From an uncultured Pelagibacteraceae bacterium (GTDB lineage: Bacteria; Pseudomonadota; Alphaproteobacteria; Pelagibacterales; Pelagibacteraceae), in the NCBI GenBank assembly GCA_902560685.1, contig CACEMT010000002.1, forward strand, positions 64,861-128,860: a stretch of 64,000 bases of DNA, given 5' to 3'. A program made the translations under genes and the position numbers. Every line of letters starts with the position of its first letter. Position 1 is the first letter of the stretch. The notes beneath the pieces are model-generated. The model made no database searches. It saw only the letters and a program-made list of their open reading frames with translations, and had not been told where the DNA came from. Positions 54,421-63,936 of the stretch are shown here, piece after piece.

Positions 54421-55635
54421 TTAAATAATATTATTTAACTTTTGTCTTTTTGTTATAATTTTTGTTGAAGTTTTATTTATCAAAATTTCTACTGGCTTTG
54501 GTCTTAGGTTATAATTTGAACTTAAGACCATTCCATATGCTCCTACATCACAAATTATAATTATATCTCCTTGATTTAATTTTTGATAATCTGAAACAGT
54601 CAAAAATTTATCAGTAGTTTCACATATTGGGCCAACAAATTCATGCTTTTTTAATACTCTTGTTCTACTAAGTTTTGAAGGAATAATTCTATGCATTGCA
54701 CCGTATAAAGCCGGTCTTAATAAATCATTCATAGCAGAGTCTAAAATAACAAAATTTTTTGAACTAGTCTGTTTTATGTAAGTAATTTTTGAAATTAAAT
54801 ATCCAGCATTACCAACAATTGACCTTCCTGGTTCAAAAATTATCTTTGATTTATTTTTTTTCAAAAAAGATTTTATTAACTTATTATACTTTGAGTAATT
54901 TAAATTATTTAAACTATTCCCATATTGAATGCCCATTCCACCACCTAGATCTATATATTTGAAATTATATTTTGACTGTTGAATAATTTTTTTAACTACA
55001 TTCAACATATTCTTGTAAGGTATATGGCTAGTAATTTGACTTCCAATATGCACGCTTAAACAAATAATATTAATAAATTTTGAACTTTTATATTTTTTAA
55101 GAAGTTCTAAAAATTTTTTTTCAGTTAAACCAAATTTATCTTCTTTTTTTCCTGTAGAAATTTTTTTCAGGGTTTTGGCGTCGATATCTGGATTAAGTCT
55201 TATACCTATATTTATTTTTTTTTTATTCTTTTTAGCAATTTTTTCAATTTCAATAATTTCATTTTCAGACTCTGTATTAATTAATAAAATTTTTTTGCTT
55301 ACAGCAAATTTAATTTCATCTATAGTTTTTCCAACACCAGAAAAAACAATTTTTTCAGGTTTAATTTTAGCTTTCAAGGCTCTTATAAGCTCACCTTTTG
55401 ATACAACATCTGCTCCTAATCCAAATTTATTAATTAAATTTAAGATTTTTAAATTAGAATTAGACTTTACTGAGAAGCAAATTAAAGGATTTATAGTTTT
55501 GAAATTTTTTTTAAAATTATTAATATTATTTTTTATTTTATCATATGAATAAACATACGAAGGTGTACCAAATTTTTTTGCTAATATTTTGGCACTAACA
55601 TTCTCTATATAGAAGAGCCCTTTTTTATATCTCAT
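54421..55635 (-). CDS. lysA: Diaminopimelate decarboxylase
   Basis: FGTPSYVYSYDKI, SVKSNSN, HIGSQI, YIDLGGGMGIQY, GPICETTDKF. Confidence 0.96.
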   Translation of the reverse strand: MRYKKGLFYIENVSAKILAKKFGTPSYVYSYDKIKNNINNFKKNFKTINPLICFSVKSNSNLKILNLINKFGLGADVVSKGELIRALKAKIKPEKIVFSGVGKTIDEIKFAVSKKILLINTESENEIIEIEKIAKKNKKKINIGIRLNPDIDAKTLKKISTGKKEDKFGLTEKKFLELLKKYKSSKFINIICLSVHIGSQITSHIPYKNMLNVVKKIIQQSKYNFKYIDLGGGMGIQYGNSLNNLNYSKYNKLIKSFLKKNKSKIIFEPGRSIVGNAGYLISKITYIKQTSSKNFVILDSAMNDLLRPALYGAMHRIIPSKLSRTRVLKKHEFVGPICETTDKFLTVSDYQKLNQGDIIIICDVGAYGMVLSSNYNLRPKPVEILINKTSTKIITKRQKLNNII

Positions 55636-55757
55636 TAAACTATATTTTTTTGATTAATATATTTGTAATTACTTTGCTTATATTCTGGGTCAGCTTTTTT
55701 TCCACACGAAACAGCAAATGTTAAAAGAGCTATAATTAATATAATTTTTTTTATCAT
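55635..55757 (-). CDS. Small LptM-like lipoprotein, 40 aa
   Basis: MIKKIILIIALLTFAVSCGKKADPEYKQSNYKYINQKNIV; lipobox AVSC|GKK, stop overlaps lysA ATG, start overlaps the argH stop; lies between argH and lysA. Not in the track. Confidence 0.75.
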   Translation of the reverse strand: MIKKIILIIALLTFAVSCGKKADPEYKQSNYKYINQKNIV

Positions 55758-57148
55758 TTTGATTCTTTCTTATACTTTTTTATCATCTTCTTAACATTTT
55801 CAAAAGATGTACCTCCATAAGATTTTTTTGATTTTATTGAGCTTTCTAAATCAAATACTTTTAAAATATCTTCATTAAGCATAGGCTCTATTCTTTTTAA
55901 CTCTTTTAAAGTTAATTCATTTAATTTTACTTTTTTAGATTCTGCATAATTTACAATTTTAGAAGTTATTTGATATGCTTTTCTAAATGATAAATCATAA
56001 TATTTAACAATATAATCTGCTAAATCCGTTGATGTTGTATAGCCAATGTTAGCCAATTCATACATTCTTTTTTTATTAGGAGAAAAGTTTTTTAATATTT
56101 CTGCAAGTATCAAGGTTGAATTTTTTAACTGATCAAAAGAATTAAATACTAATTCTTTATCATCTTGAAGGTCTTTAAAATAAGAAAGAGGAAGTCCTTT
56201 TAAAATTGTAAGCATTGAAAATAAGTTGCCAAAACTATTTCCTGTTTTTCCTCTTAAATATTCTAATGGATCAGGATTCTTTTTTTGTGGCATTATGGAA
56301 GATCCAGTAACAACTTTATCATTAAGCTTAATTAGTTGGAAAGCATCAGAATTCCATATAATAAATTCTTCTGCCAATCTTGAAATATGTATAGAACAAA
56401 CTGATACTGAATATAAAAAATCTAATACAAAATCTCTATCCGAAATAGTATCAATTGAATTATTTGTTGGATTTTTAAATTTTAATTTTCTCGAGGTATA
56501 GTTCCTATCAATGTTAAAACCTGTTCCTGCCAAAGCAGCAGCACCCAATGGATTTTCTAATAAATTTTCTAGATTATTTTGAAATCTTTTTTTGTCTCTT
56601 TTAAACATTTCTACGTAAGCTAGCAAATAGTGAGCGAATGAAATAGGTTGTGCATTTTTTAAATGTGTAAAACCTGGCATTATAGTTTTAATATTTTTTT
56701 CAGCATTTTTAATAATAATTTTTTCTAAATTATTTAAATGATTAATAATTTCTTTAGTTGAACTTCTTAACCAGAGTTTAAAATCAGTAATTACTTGGTC
56801 GTTTCTAGATCTTCCTGTATGAATATATCCAGAATCTTCTCCAATAATTTCAAATAATCTATTTTCAATATTCATATGGATATCTTCAAGATTAGAATTA
56901 AAATTAAATTTTTTTTTTATGATTTCATTTTTTATTCTATTTAATCCCCAAATTATTTTATTTTTAATTTTAAATGTTATAATTTTTTGTTTAAATAACA
57001 TTTCGACATGAGCAATTGATCCTTGAATATCTTCTTTAAATAGTCTTTTATCTACATCAATTGAACTGCCAATTTTTTTGAAAATCGAGGAAGTATCTTT
57101 CTTTATTCTTGTATTCCAAATAGCCTTATTGTTTTTATTTTGTACCAT
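55754..57148 (-). CDS. argH: Argininosuccinate lyase
   Basis: IHTGRSRNDQV, TGSSIMPQKKNPDPLE. Confidence 0.97.
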   Translation of the reverse strand: MVQNKNNKAIWNTRIKKDTSSIFKKIGSSIDVDKRLFKEDIQGSIAHVEMLFKQKIITFKIKNKIIWGLNRIKNEIIKKKFNFNSNLEDIHMNIENRLFEIIGEDSGYIHTGRSRNDQVITDFKLWLRSSTKEIINHLNNLEKIIIKNAEKNIKTIMPGFTHLKNAQPISFAHYLLAYVEMFKRDKKRFQNNLENLLENPLGAAALAGTGFNIDRNYTSRKLKFKNPTNNSIDTISDRDFVLDFLYSVSVCSIHISRLAEEFIIWNSDAFQLIKLNDKVVTGSSIMPQKKNPDPLEYLRGKTGNSFGNLFSMLTILKGLPLSYFKDLQDDKELVFNSFDQLKNSTLILAEILKNFSPNKKRMYELANIGYTTSTDLADYIVKYYDLSFRKAYQITSKIVNYAESKKVKLNELTLKELKRIEPMLNEDILKVFDLESSIKSKKSYGGTSFENVKKMIKKYKKESK

Positions 57149-57171
57149 GTTATGTAATTATACCTTTTAGA

Positions 57172-57702
57172 ATGAAATTATTAACATTAAAATTTATTTT
57201 AGTTTTTATATATCTAATATCATCAAGTGCATCATATGCAATACAGCAGCCAAATTTAAAGAATCTAATTATTCATAAAGATCCAAAAAAACTAGAAAAA
57301 ATAAATTTTATAAATATTAACAATGAAATAGTTAATCTAAAAATGTTCGAAAACTCACTTATTATTATAAATTTTTGGGCGACTTGGTGTGCTCCATGTA
57401 TAGAAGAAATGCCATCTTTAAGCAGGTTACAATCCAACACAGCTTTTAAAAATCTTCAAATAGTACCTATTAATGTTGGAAGAGATAATGTTGAAAAATC
57501 AAAGAATTTTTATAAAAAATTAAAAATAGATAATTTAGAAATATATTTTGATAAAGATGTAGAGCTTGCAAAAAAGTTTTTGTTAAGAGGGCTACCTACT
57601 ACAGTATTCATAAACAAAAAAGGTGAAGAGTTTGCTCGAGTAATAGGATTTATTAATTTCGACGATAAAAAAATTATAAAATGGTTAAAAACATATGACT
57701 AA
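57172..57702 (+). CDS. TlpA/ResA-like periplasmic thioredoxin
   Basis: Signal peptide; INFWATWCAPCIEEMPSL, GLPTTVFINKKGE; divergent from argH. Confidence 0.93.
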   Translation: MKLLTLKFILVFIYLISSSASYAIQQPNLKNLIIHKDPKKLEKINFININNEIVNLKMFENSLIIINFWATWCAPCIEEMPSLSRLQSNTAFKNLQIVPINVGRDNVEKSKNFYKKLKIDNLEIYFDKDVELAKKFLLRGLPTTVFINKKGEEFARVIGFINFDDKKIIKWLKTYD

Positions 57703-57717
57703 AAGTTTTTTTTACTT

Positions 57718-58368
57718 ATGAAATTTAGTTTAAATACAAAAATCATAAAACCAGGAAATAATATTAAAAATGCTATAATTTTACTCCATGGTTATGGAGG
57801 AGACGGTAACGATATAAGTGCAGTGACGCTTAACTGGAAAAGATTTCTACCCGAAACAATATTCTTCTGTCCTGATGGTATCGAAAACTGTCCAATTAAT
57901 CCAGGTGGTTTTCAATGGTTTGGTTTAGATAAAGATGACCCAGCGTATATTCTTGAAGAATCGATTAAAGCTGAAGAAAAATTAAATATTTTTATAAATG
58001 AAATTAGTTCAGAATATAATTTAGATAATTCTAAAATTTGTATATCAGGTTTTAGCCAAGGTTGTATGATGTCTATAAATTTAGGTTTAACGGCAAAAGA
58101 AAATTTTAATTGTATTGTAGGATTTTCAGGAAAAATAATTGATAAAGAAAATATATCAAAGAGAATAAAATCTAAAACAAAAATGCTTTTAATCCATGGA
58201 GATCAAGATGTTGTTGTACCACCAAGCCATTTACTAGAAGCAAAAGATTTTTTAATGAGACATAAAATAAATGTTGAAACTAAAATGATAAAAAATTGTG
58301 GGCATCATATTCCAATTGAAGCTTCTAGCATTGCACTAAACTATATAAAAAAAAACTTATATATTTAA
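57718..58368 (+). CDS. Carboxylesterase/phospholipase (alpha/beta hydrolase)
   Basis: AIILLHGYGGDGNDI, ISGFSQGCMMSINLGL, LLIHGDQDVVVP. Confidence 0.9.
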   Translation: MKFSLNTKIIKPGNNIKNAIILLHGYGGDGNDISAVTLNWKRFLPETIFFCPDGIENCPINPGGFQWFGLDKDDPAYILEESIKAEEKLNIFINEISSEYNLDNSKICISGFSQGCMMSINLGLTAKENFNCIVGFSGKIIDKENISKRIKSKTKMLLIHGDQDVVVPPSHLLEAKDFLMRHKINVETKMIKNCGHHIPIEASSIALNYIKKNLYI

Positions 58369-58430
58369 TAAAATTTTAATAAATATTTTGTACCATTGAT
58401 TAATAAAATTAATTAAGTTAGTCTTATTTT

Positions 58431-59000
58431 ATGAATAATACTTTTAATGCCTTCAGTTCTTTAGAAAAATGTCCTGCGCTTGTTTTGAACGCAGACTATA
58501 GACCATTAAGCTATTATCCACTTTCTCTATGGAGTTGGCAGGACTCTATAAAATCAGTTTTTTTAGATAGAGTTTCTATAGTAAGTTATTATGATAGGGT
58601 GATTAGAAGTCCTTCATTTAGTATGAAGTTACCAAGTGTGATTGCTTTAAAAAGTTATATTAGACCACAAACCAATCCAAATTTTACAAGGTTTAATGTT
58701 TTTTTAAGAGATAAGTTTTCATGCCAATATTGTGGTAATAAAAAAGATTTAACTTTTGATCATTTGCTACCAAGATCAAAAGGTGGAAAAACTAATTGGG
58801 ATAATGTAGTAACAGCTTGTTCGGCATGCAATGTACAAAAAGGAGGAAGATTACTTAAATTCTCTGGAATGACATTAAATCAAAGACCGTATCAGCCAAC
58901 AACGGAAGACTTACATAAAAATGGAAAAAATTTTCCTCCAAACTTTCTGCATAAAAGTTGGATTGATTATTTGTACTGGGATGTGGAGCTAGAGCCTTAA
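58431..59000 (+). CDS. HNH endonuclease family protein
   Basis: CQYCGNKKDLTFDHLLPRSKGGKTNWDNVVTACSACN. Confidence 0.92.
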   Translation: MNNTFNAFSSLEKCPALVLNADYRPLSYYPLSLWSWQDSIKSVFLDRVSIVSYYDRVIRSPSFSMKLPSVIALKSYIRPQTNPNFTRFNVFLRDKFSCQYCGNKKDLTFDHLLPRSKGGKTNWDNVVTACSACNVQKGGRLLKFSGMTLNQRPYQPTTEDLHKNGKNFPPNFLHKSWIDYLYWDVELEP

Positions 59001-59534
59001 TTAAATTTTTTCAGAAATACCGATTGCAATTTTAGATCCAGTTTTTATTATTTTATCCATTATTGAATAAAAACCCTTCTTAGTTGCTCCTTCTTCATAT
59101 GCAATATCTTTATGTTGTAGTTCGTCATTTCTAAACTTAACAATTTTTTTTTTAAGTTCTTTTTCATCATTTTTTAGTTGGTTAATTTGATTTTGATAGT
59201 GTTGATCAATTACTTCTTCTACTGAAGCAGTACATAGCATTGTTGCTTTTTTTCCAATTATAGCAGATCCAAAACCAAGCCCAACTCCTAATAAGTCCCA
59301 TAACGGTAGAAATTTTGTGGGTTTAATATTTCTTTTTTTAATTTCTTTTTCAAAATAATCACAATGCTCTTTTTCATGAACTTGCATTTCTTCGATTTTT
59401 TTTTTTAATTTTTCATTTTTAATTATAGTATTTAAAGCTAAAAGTTGTCCCTCATAAATTTTGATCGCACCTCTTTCTCCAGCATGATCAACTCTAATAA
59501 ATTCTTCTACTTTATTTTTATTTGTTTTTTTCAT
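59001..59534 (-). CDS. coq7: Coq7-type demethoxyubiquinone hydroxylase
   Basis: RVDHAGERGAIKIYEGQ, HEKEHCDYF, ELQHKDIA di-iron motifs. Confidence 0.96.
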   Translation of the reverse strand: MKKTNKNKVEEFIRVDHAGERGAIKIYEGQLLALNTIIKNEKLKKKIEEMQVHEKEHCDYFEKEIKKRNIKPTKFLPLWDLLGVGLGFGSAIIGKKATMLCTASVEEVIDQHYQNQINQLKNDEKELKKKIVKFRNDELQHKDIAYEEGATKKGFYSIMDKIIKTGSKIAIGISEKI

Positions 59535-59997
59535 TTTTAATTACTTTTAAAATTAATATAAAAATTATAAACGATAACAAAAAGTTTATTGTCGCAAGAG
59601 ACAATCCTAAAATTCGAAAATCAACATTTTTACAACTATTTACCTTTGAATTTAGTAATTTTAAAAGTTCATTTTTATCTGTAATGCTTAATGAACTTCC
59701 TGTACAACCTGTAAATTCTTTAAATATTTCTTGTTCTATTCCAACATGATATCCCGAAAGTATAAAACTTAAAAAGAAAACTAATAACAATGCATATAAC
59801 CAAATTAAATTTTTTGTGTAGCTTATTCCTAAGAAAGTTAAAAAAATTGCAACTAAATATGGTATTCTTTGATAAATACATAATTTACAAGGGCTATATC
59901 CTAAAAAAAATTCAATATATAAAGCTATCAATAATGAAAGCAGAGATATAATAAAAATAATTGTATAAAACTTTTTAATTTCAAAAATATTGTTCAT
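59518..59997 (-). CDS. dsbB: DsbB-family disulfide bond formation protein
   Basis: Four TM helices, CKLCIYQRIPY and second-loop Cys pair (CTGSS...CKNVDF). Confidence 0.87.
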   Translation of the reverse strand: MNNIFEIKKFYTIIFIISLLSLLIALYIEFFLGYSPCKLCIYQRIPYLVAIFLTFLGISYTKNLIWLYALLLVFFLSFILSGYHVGIEQEIFKEFTGCTGSSLSITDKNELLKLLNSKVNSCKNVDFRILGLSLATINFLLSFIIFILILKVIKNEKNK

Positions 59998-60001
59998 AAA
60001 T

Positions 60002-60607
60002 TTACATGATAAAATTATTTAAAAACTTATAAACAAAATAAGCAAATATTATTAAAATTATAGAAGCAATTATAGATATTTTAAATAATTTTTTTTCAAT
60101 TAATAATTTCATTGCTGAGCCAAAATTTCCAATTAAAAATGCAATTAAGAAGAATCTTGAACCCCTAGTTAATAAAGAAATAGTGACAAAATATATTATG
60201 TTAAAATGTATAAACCCACTACTTATGGTTAAGAGTTTAAAAGGCACAGGTGAAAATCCTGCTATTGCCAGTAAAGTCATCCATGCTATTACTCCCCCTT
60301 CTGAAGATACTTTATTTTTCCAGAAAGATGGGTCTACACCATAAAATTCAAAAATTTTTATACCAATTTCATTAAAAAAAACATAACCAATAAAATATCC
60401 TAAACAAGCTCCAAGAACAGAACCTATTGTGGCGATTAATGCAATTTTAATCCACTCATGTCTTTTTGCTATAGTCATTGGAATGATTAATACATCAGGA
60501 GGTATTGGAAATATGAAACTTTCTATAAATGAAATAAAACCTAAAAAAAATTTTGATTTTTTATGACCTGCTAATTTAATTGATTTTAAATAAAGTTCTT
60601 TGAACAT
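60002..60607 (-). CDS. DedA/YqaA family membrane protein
   Basis: FIESFIFPIPPDVLIIPMTIAK, LGACLGYFIGY, ALLAIAGFSPVPFKLLTISSG. Confidence 0.9.
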   Translation of the reverse strand: MFKELYLKSIKLAGHKKSKFFLGFISFIESFIFPIPPDVLIIPMTIAKRHEWIKIALIATIGSVLGACLGYFIGYVFFNEIGIKIFEFYGVDPSFWKNKVSSEGGVIAWMTLLAIAGFSPVPFKLLTISSGFIHFNIIYFVTISLLTRGSRFFLIAFLIGNFGSAMKLLIEKKLFKISIIASIILIIFAYFVYKFLNNFIM

Positions 60608-60675
60608 ATTTTCTTTTAATACAATAATTCTTCTTATACTATTAATTTATAAACAAATTAATGATAATTAAATTA

Positions 60676-60762
60676 GGGCGAATGGCGGAACTGGTAGACG
60701 CGTTGGACTCAAAATCCAATAGTAGTAATACTGTGAGAGTTCGATTCTCTCTTTGCCCACCA
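60676..60762 (+). tRNA. tRNA-Leu (anticodon CAA)
   Basis: GGGCGAATGGCGGAACTGGTAGACGCGTTGGACTCAAAATCCAA...GTTCGATTC...TTTGCCCACCA; class II with variable arm and encoded CCA. Confidence 0.97.
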
Positions 60763-60769
60763 AAAAATT

Positions 60770-62470
60770 ATGGATTTAAAAAAAATAAATAGTTTAACTG
60801 AATTATTTTTTATTCAGTATGAAAAACAAAAAGATAAAAATAAAATATTATTATCATCTTTAAAAGAACCTAGAAAAAACTATAGTTGGCAACAAACATT
60901 TGAATTAATCAATAATCTTTCTTATGAATTGAAAAAATATGTAATCAAAGGTGATAGATGCTTATTGATCTCTGAGAATAGACCTGAGTGGTTTATTTCT
61001 GATATTTCAATAATGTTATCAGAATCTATAACAGTTCCAGCCTATACAACTTATGCTGAAAGAGATTATGAATATATAATAAATGACTGCAAACCATCGG
61101 TAGTTTTTGTTTCAAACACAGAACAATTTAAAAAAATTAAAAATATAATTAAAAATAAAGATTTTATAAAAAAAGTATTTTCTTTTGAAAAATTAGAGAT
61201 ATCAAATCAAGATCAATATATAAATATTAATAACTTAATTCTAAATAATAAAAATAATAATTTTAAAACAAAAATTACAAGAAAAGATGTAGCATGTATT
61301 ATCTATACTTCTGGAACTCAGGGAAATCCCAAAGGTGTAATTTTAAGTCATGGAGGAATTTTAAATAATTGTGAAGGTGCAATAGAAATTTTAAAACCAT
61401 TAATAAATAAAGATCAAATAAGATTTTTGACCTGGTTACCTTTGTCTCACTCCTACGAACATACAGTTCAATTTGTTCAAATTACTGTTTCAGCTAGAGT
61501 ATTTTATGCAGAGAGTATTGAAAAACTAATAAAAAATATGAGTGATTGTAGTCCAGAAATTATGACTGCTGTTCCAAGATTTTATCAAAATCTTTATCAA
61601 AAAATTAATGCAAGTTTTAGTAAAGCAACAGGAGTAAAAAAAGTGCTTGTTCAAAAAATGCTAAACCTTGGACTTAAAAAAATTAAAAAAGAACCTTTAA
61701 ATTTAATAGAAAAAATCCAGGATGGTATTTTAGAGAAAATAGTAAGGAAAAAAATCAAGGCTCAATTCGGAGGATCTCTAAAAACATTTGTTTCAGGAGG
61801 AGGAGCTCTTGATAAAGAGGTAGGATTTTTTTTAAATGCTATAGGTCTTCCAACATTGCAAGGTTATGGTCTAACAGAAGCATCTCCAGTAGTGAGCTGC
61901 AATCCAATACATGACATTAGAGTAGAAACAGTTGGACCTCCTTTTAAAGGAAATGAAGTAAAAATTGCTGAGGATGGAGAAATTCTTGTGAAAGGTGAAA
62001 ATGTTATGCTTGGCTATTGGAATAACAAAGAAGAAACAGACAAAGTTTTAAAAGATGGATGGCTTCATACAGGAGATATAGGAGTTTTTGAAAACAATTA
62101 TTTAAAAATAACAGATAGGAAAAAAGATATTTTAATTACTCCAGGTGGAGATAATATTTCACCATTAAAAGTCGAAAATGAATTAGCTAATTCTGAAATA
62201 ATTGATCAAGCAATTGTTTATGGAGATAGTAAACCATATCTTGTAGCACTGTTAGTTCTTAGTGACGAAAAAAAATCATTAACAGATGAAGAAATTAAAC
62301 AGGAAATAGAAAAAACAAATAAAAAATTATCTAAAATAGAAAATATTAAAAAATTTTTTACAATTAATGAAAAATTTTCAATTGAAAATGGAATGTTAAC
62401 ACCAACTTTAAAGTTAAAAAGATTTAAAATTATACAAAAATATAAAAATTTGTTTGAAAAACTTTATTAA
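60770..62470 (+). CDS. Long-chain acyl-CoA synthetase (AMP-forming)
   Basis: IIYTSGTQGNPKGVILSH, LQGYGLTEASPVVSCN, GWLHTGDIG, DRKKDILITPGGDNISP. Confidence 0.95.
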   Translation: MDLKKINSLTELFFIQYEKQKDKNKILLSSLKEPRKNYSWQQTFELINNLSYELKKYVIKGDRCLLISENRPEWFISDISIMLSESITVPAYTTYAERDYEYIINDCKPSVVFVSNTEQFKKIKNIIKNKDFIKKVFSFEKLEISNQDQYININNLILNNKNNNFKTKITRKDVACIIYTSGTQGNPKGVILSHGGILNNCEGAIEILKPLINKDQIRFLTWLPLSHSYEHTVQFVQITVSARVFYAESIEKLIKNMSDCSPEIMTAVPRFYQNLYQKINASFSKATGVKKVLVQKMLNLGLKKIKKEPLNLIEKIQDGILEKIVRKKIKAQFGGSLKTFVSGGGALDKEVGFFLNAIGLPTLQGYGLTEASPVVSCNPIHDIRVETVGPPFKGNEVKIAEDGEILVKGENVMLGYWNNKEETDKVLKDGWLHTGDIGVFENNYLKITDRKKDILITPGGDNISPLKVENELANSEIIDQAIVYGDSKPYLVALLVLSDEKKSLTDEEIKQEIEKTNKKLSKIENIKKFFTINEKFSIENGMLTPTLKLKRFKIIQKYKNLFEKLY

Positions 62471-62583
62471 ATTCATTTTGTAAAAAATTGTTTATTAATC
62501 GCTATTTATCTAACTTTTTCAAGTATTTTAAAAAATATAAAAAAAATAAATTTTTTTTTAAAATTTTGTTATTAATTAAAGAA

Positions 62584-62612
62584 TTGACATAACTAAACAA
62601 AAAAAATAAAAA
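62584..62612 (+). promoter_or_regulatory. Candidate promoter of the 27-aa basic gene
   Basis: Perfect TTGACA (62584-62589), 17-bp spacer, TAAAAA (62607-62612). Confidence 0.5.
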
Positions 62613-62624
62613 CGTAGTTAATAA

Positions 62625-62643
62625 ACGAATCATAAAGATTCGT
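62625..62643 (+). promoter_or_regulatory. 5'-UTR hairpin of the 27-aa basic gene
   Basis: ACGAATC-ATAAA-GATTCGT, 7-bp perfect stem just upstream of the GGGAG SD. Confidence 0.55.
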
Positions 62644-62662
62644 AAAAAAAAGGGAGCTAAAG

Positions 62663-62746
62663 ATGGCTAAAAGAAGAAAAAAAGCTGCTAAAAAGAAAAC
62701 TAAGAAAAAAGCTAAAAAAGCTAAGAAAAGAAGAAGAAGAAGATAA
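62663..62746 (+). CDS. 27-aa extremely basic (histone-like) protein
   Basis: MAKRRKKAAKKKTKKKAKKAKKRRRRR; SD GGGAG 9 nt upstream of ATG, promoter-like sequence and terminator. Not in the track. Confidence 0.75.
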   Translation: MAKRRKKAAKKKTKKKAKKAKKRRRRR

Positions 62747-62770
62747 ATTAGTATTCTTTTTAATAAATTG

Positions 62771-62809
62771 CGCTTCTCATGGCATTAGTTATGAGAAGCG
62801 TTTTTTTTT
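62771..62809 (+). terminator. Rho-independent terminator after the 27-aa basic gene
   Basis: CGCTTCTCAT-GGCATTAGTT-ATGAGAAGCG followed by T9; its end meets the convergent carD-like stop codon. Confidence 0.92.
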
Positions 62810-63653
62810 ATTCAATTGTTTCAGTTAATTCTTCAGTTTGTGCCGTCTGTACTTTTTCTACAACTGGCTTCAGTGCTTGTTTTTCAAGATTTCTTTTTAA
62901 AGCTTTATCAAGTTTTTTTTGTGTATCTTCTAAACTTGCGCCAAGAATAATTTGAAATTCCATTAATATTCTTTCGTATGCTTTTTCAAAAAGTTGTCTT
63001 TCACTATAAGATTGATCTACCATTAAATCATCACCTTTATTTAAATCTCTAACAACCTCAGCTAAATCATAAATTTTTCCAGAAGAAATTTTAGCTTCAT
63101 ATTCCTGAGCTCTTCTACTCCACATTGATCTTTTTATTTTTGGTTTACTCTTTAAAATACTTATACATTTATTTAATTGGTTTATCGTGGCTAGTGGTCT
63201 TAAATTAGATTGTTTATTTACGGGAACCATTCCATTTGCTTTGTCCTTTTCAAACTTTAGGACATACGTTTCAACATCAATACCACCTATATTTATTTTT
63301 TTAAACTCTGTTATTTGACCTACTCCATGTTTTGGGTAAACAACATAGTCCTTAACTTTATATATTTTTTTTTCAGAGGGTTGAACTTTTATTTTTTTAA
63401 TTTCTGGTTTCTGATCTGGCCCTCTTGAAACTTTAATATTCTCTTGTTTTTCAGAAGGTTTATCTGAAGTTTTAATTTCTTTAATCTTTTTAACTATTTT
63501 TTTTACTTTTAAATTTTTTTTCTTTTGTTTATTAACAATTTTTATTTTTTTATTAGATATCTTTTTCTTAGCAGTTTTTGCCTTACTTTTTTTTTTAATT
63601 TTTTTGGATTTAAAGGTTTTCTTTAAAATATTTTTCAAATTTATTTTCTTCAT
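62808..63653 (-). CDS. CarD/CdnL-like RNA polymerase-binding regulator with long Lys-rich N-terminal extension
   Basis: Core [48 protein letters not shown]...[28 protein letters not shown]; about 95 residues of K-rich sequence precede it. Confidence 0.9.
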   Translation of the reverse strand: MKKINLKNILKKTFKSKKIKKKSKAKTAKKKISNKKIKIVNKQKKKNLKVKKIVKKIKEIKTSDKPSEKQENIKVSRGPDQKPEIKKIKVQPSEKKIYKVKDYVVYPKHGVGQITEFKKINIGGIDVETYVLKFEKDKANGMVPVNKQSNLRPLATINQLNKCISILKSKPKIKRSMWSRRAQEYEAKISSGKIYDLAEVVRDLNKGDDLMVDQSYSERQLFEKAYERILMEFQIILGASLEDTQKKLDKALKRNLEKQALKPVVEKVQTAQTEELTETIE

Positions 63654-63936
63654 TTTTAAATTTTTCGTTATCTAATGGTGGCTCTTTTTTTTTTGAAATA
63701 TTTGGCCAAATTTCTGAATATTTTGTATTTATATCTAACCATTTTTCAATACCTTCGTTTGTATCTGGCTCAATAGCATCGATTGGACACTCAGGTTCAC
63801 AAACGCCACAATCTATACACTCATCTGGTTTTATTACAAGCATATTTTTTCCCTCATAAAAACAATCTACTGGGCAAACCTCTACGCAATCCATCAACTT
63901 ACATTTGATACATTTTTCGTTAACTATATAAGTCAT
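63610..63936 (-). CDS. fdxA: Ferredoxin (FdxA-type)
   Basis: [21 protein letters not shown] and [19 protein letters not shown]. Confidence 0.97.
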   Translation of the reverse strand: MTYIVNEKCIKCKLMDCVEVCPVDCFYEGKNMLVIKPDECIDCGVCEPECPIDAIEPDTNEGIEKWLDINTKYSEIWPNISKKKEPPLDNEKFKNEENKFEKYFKENL

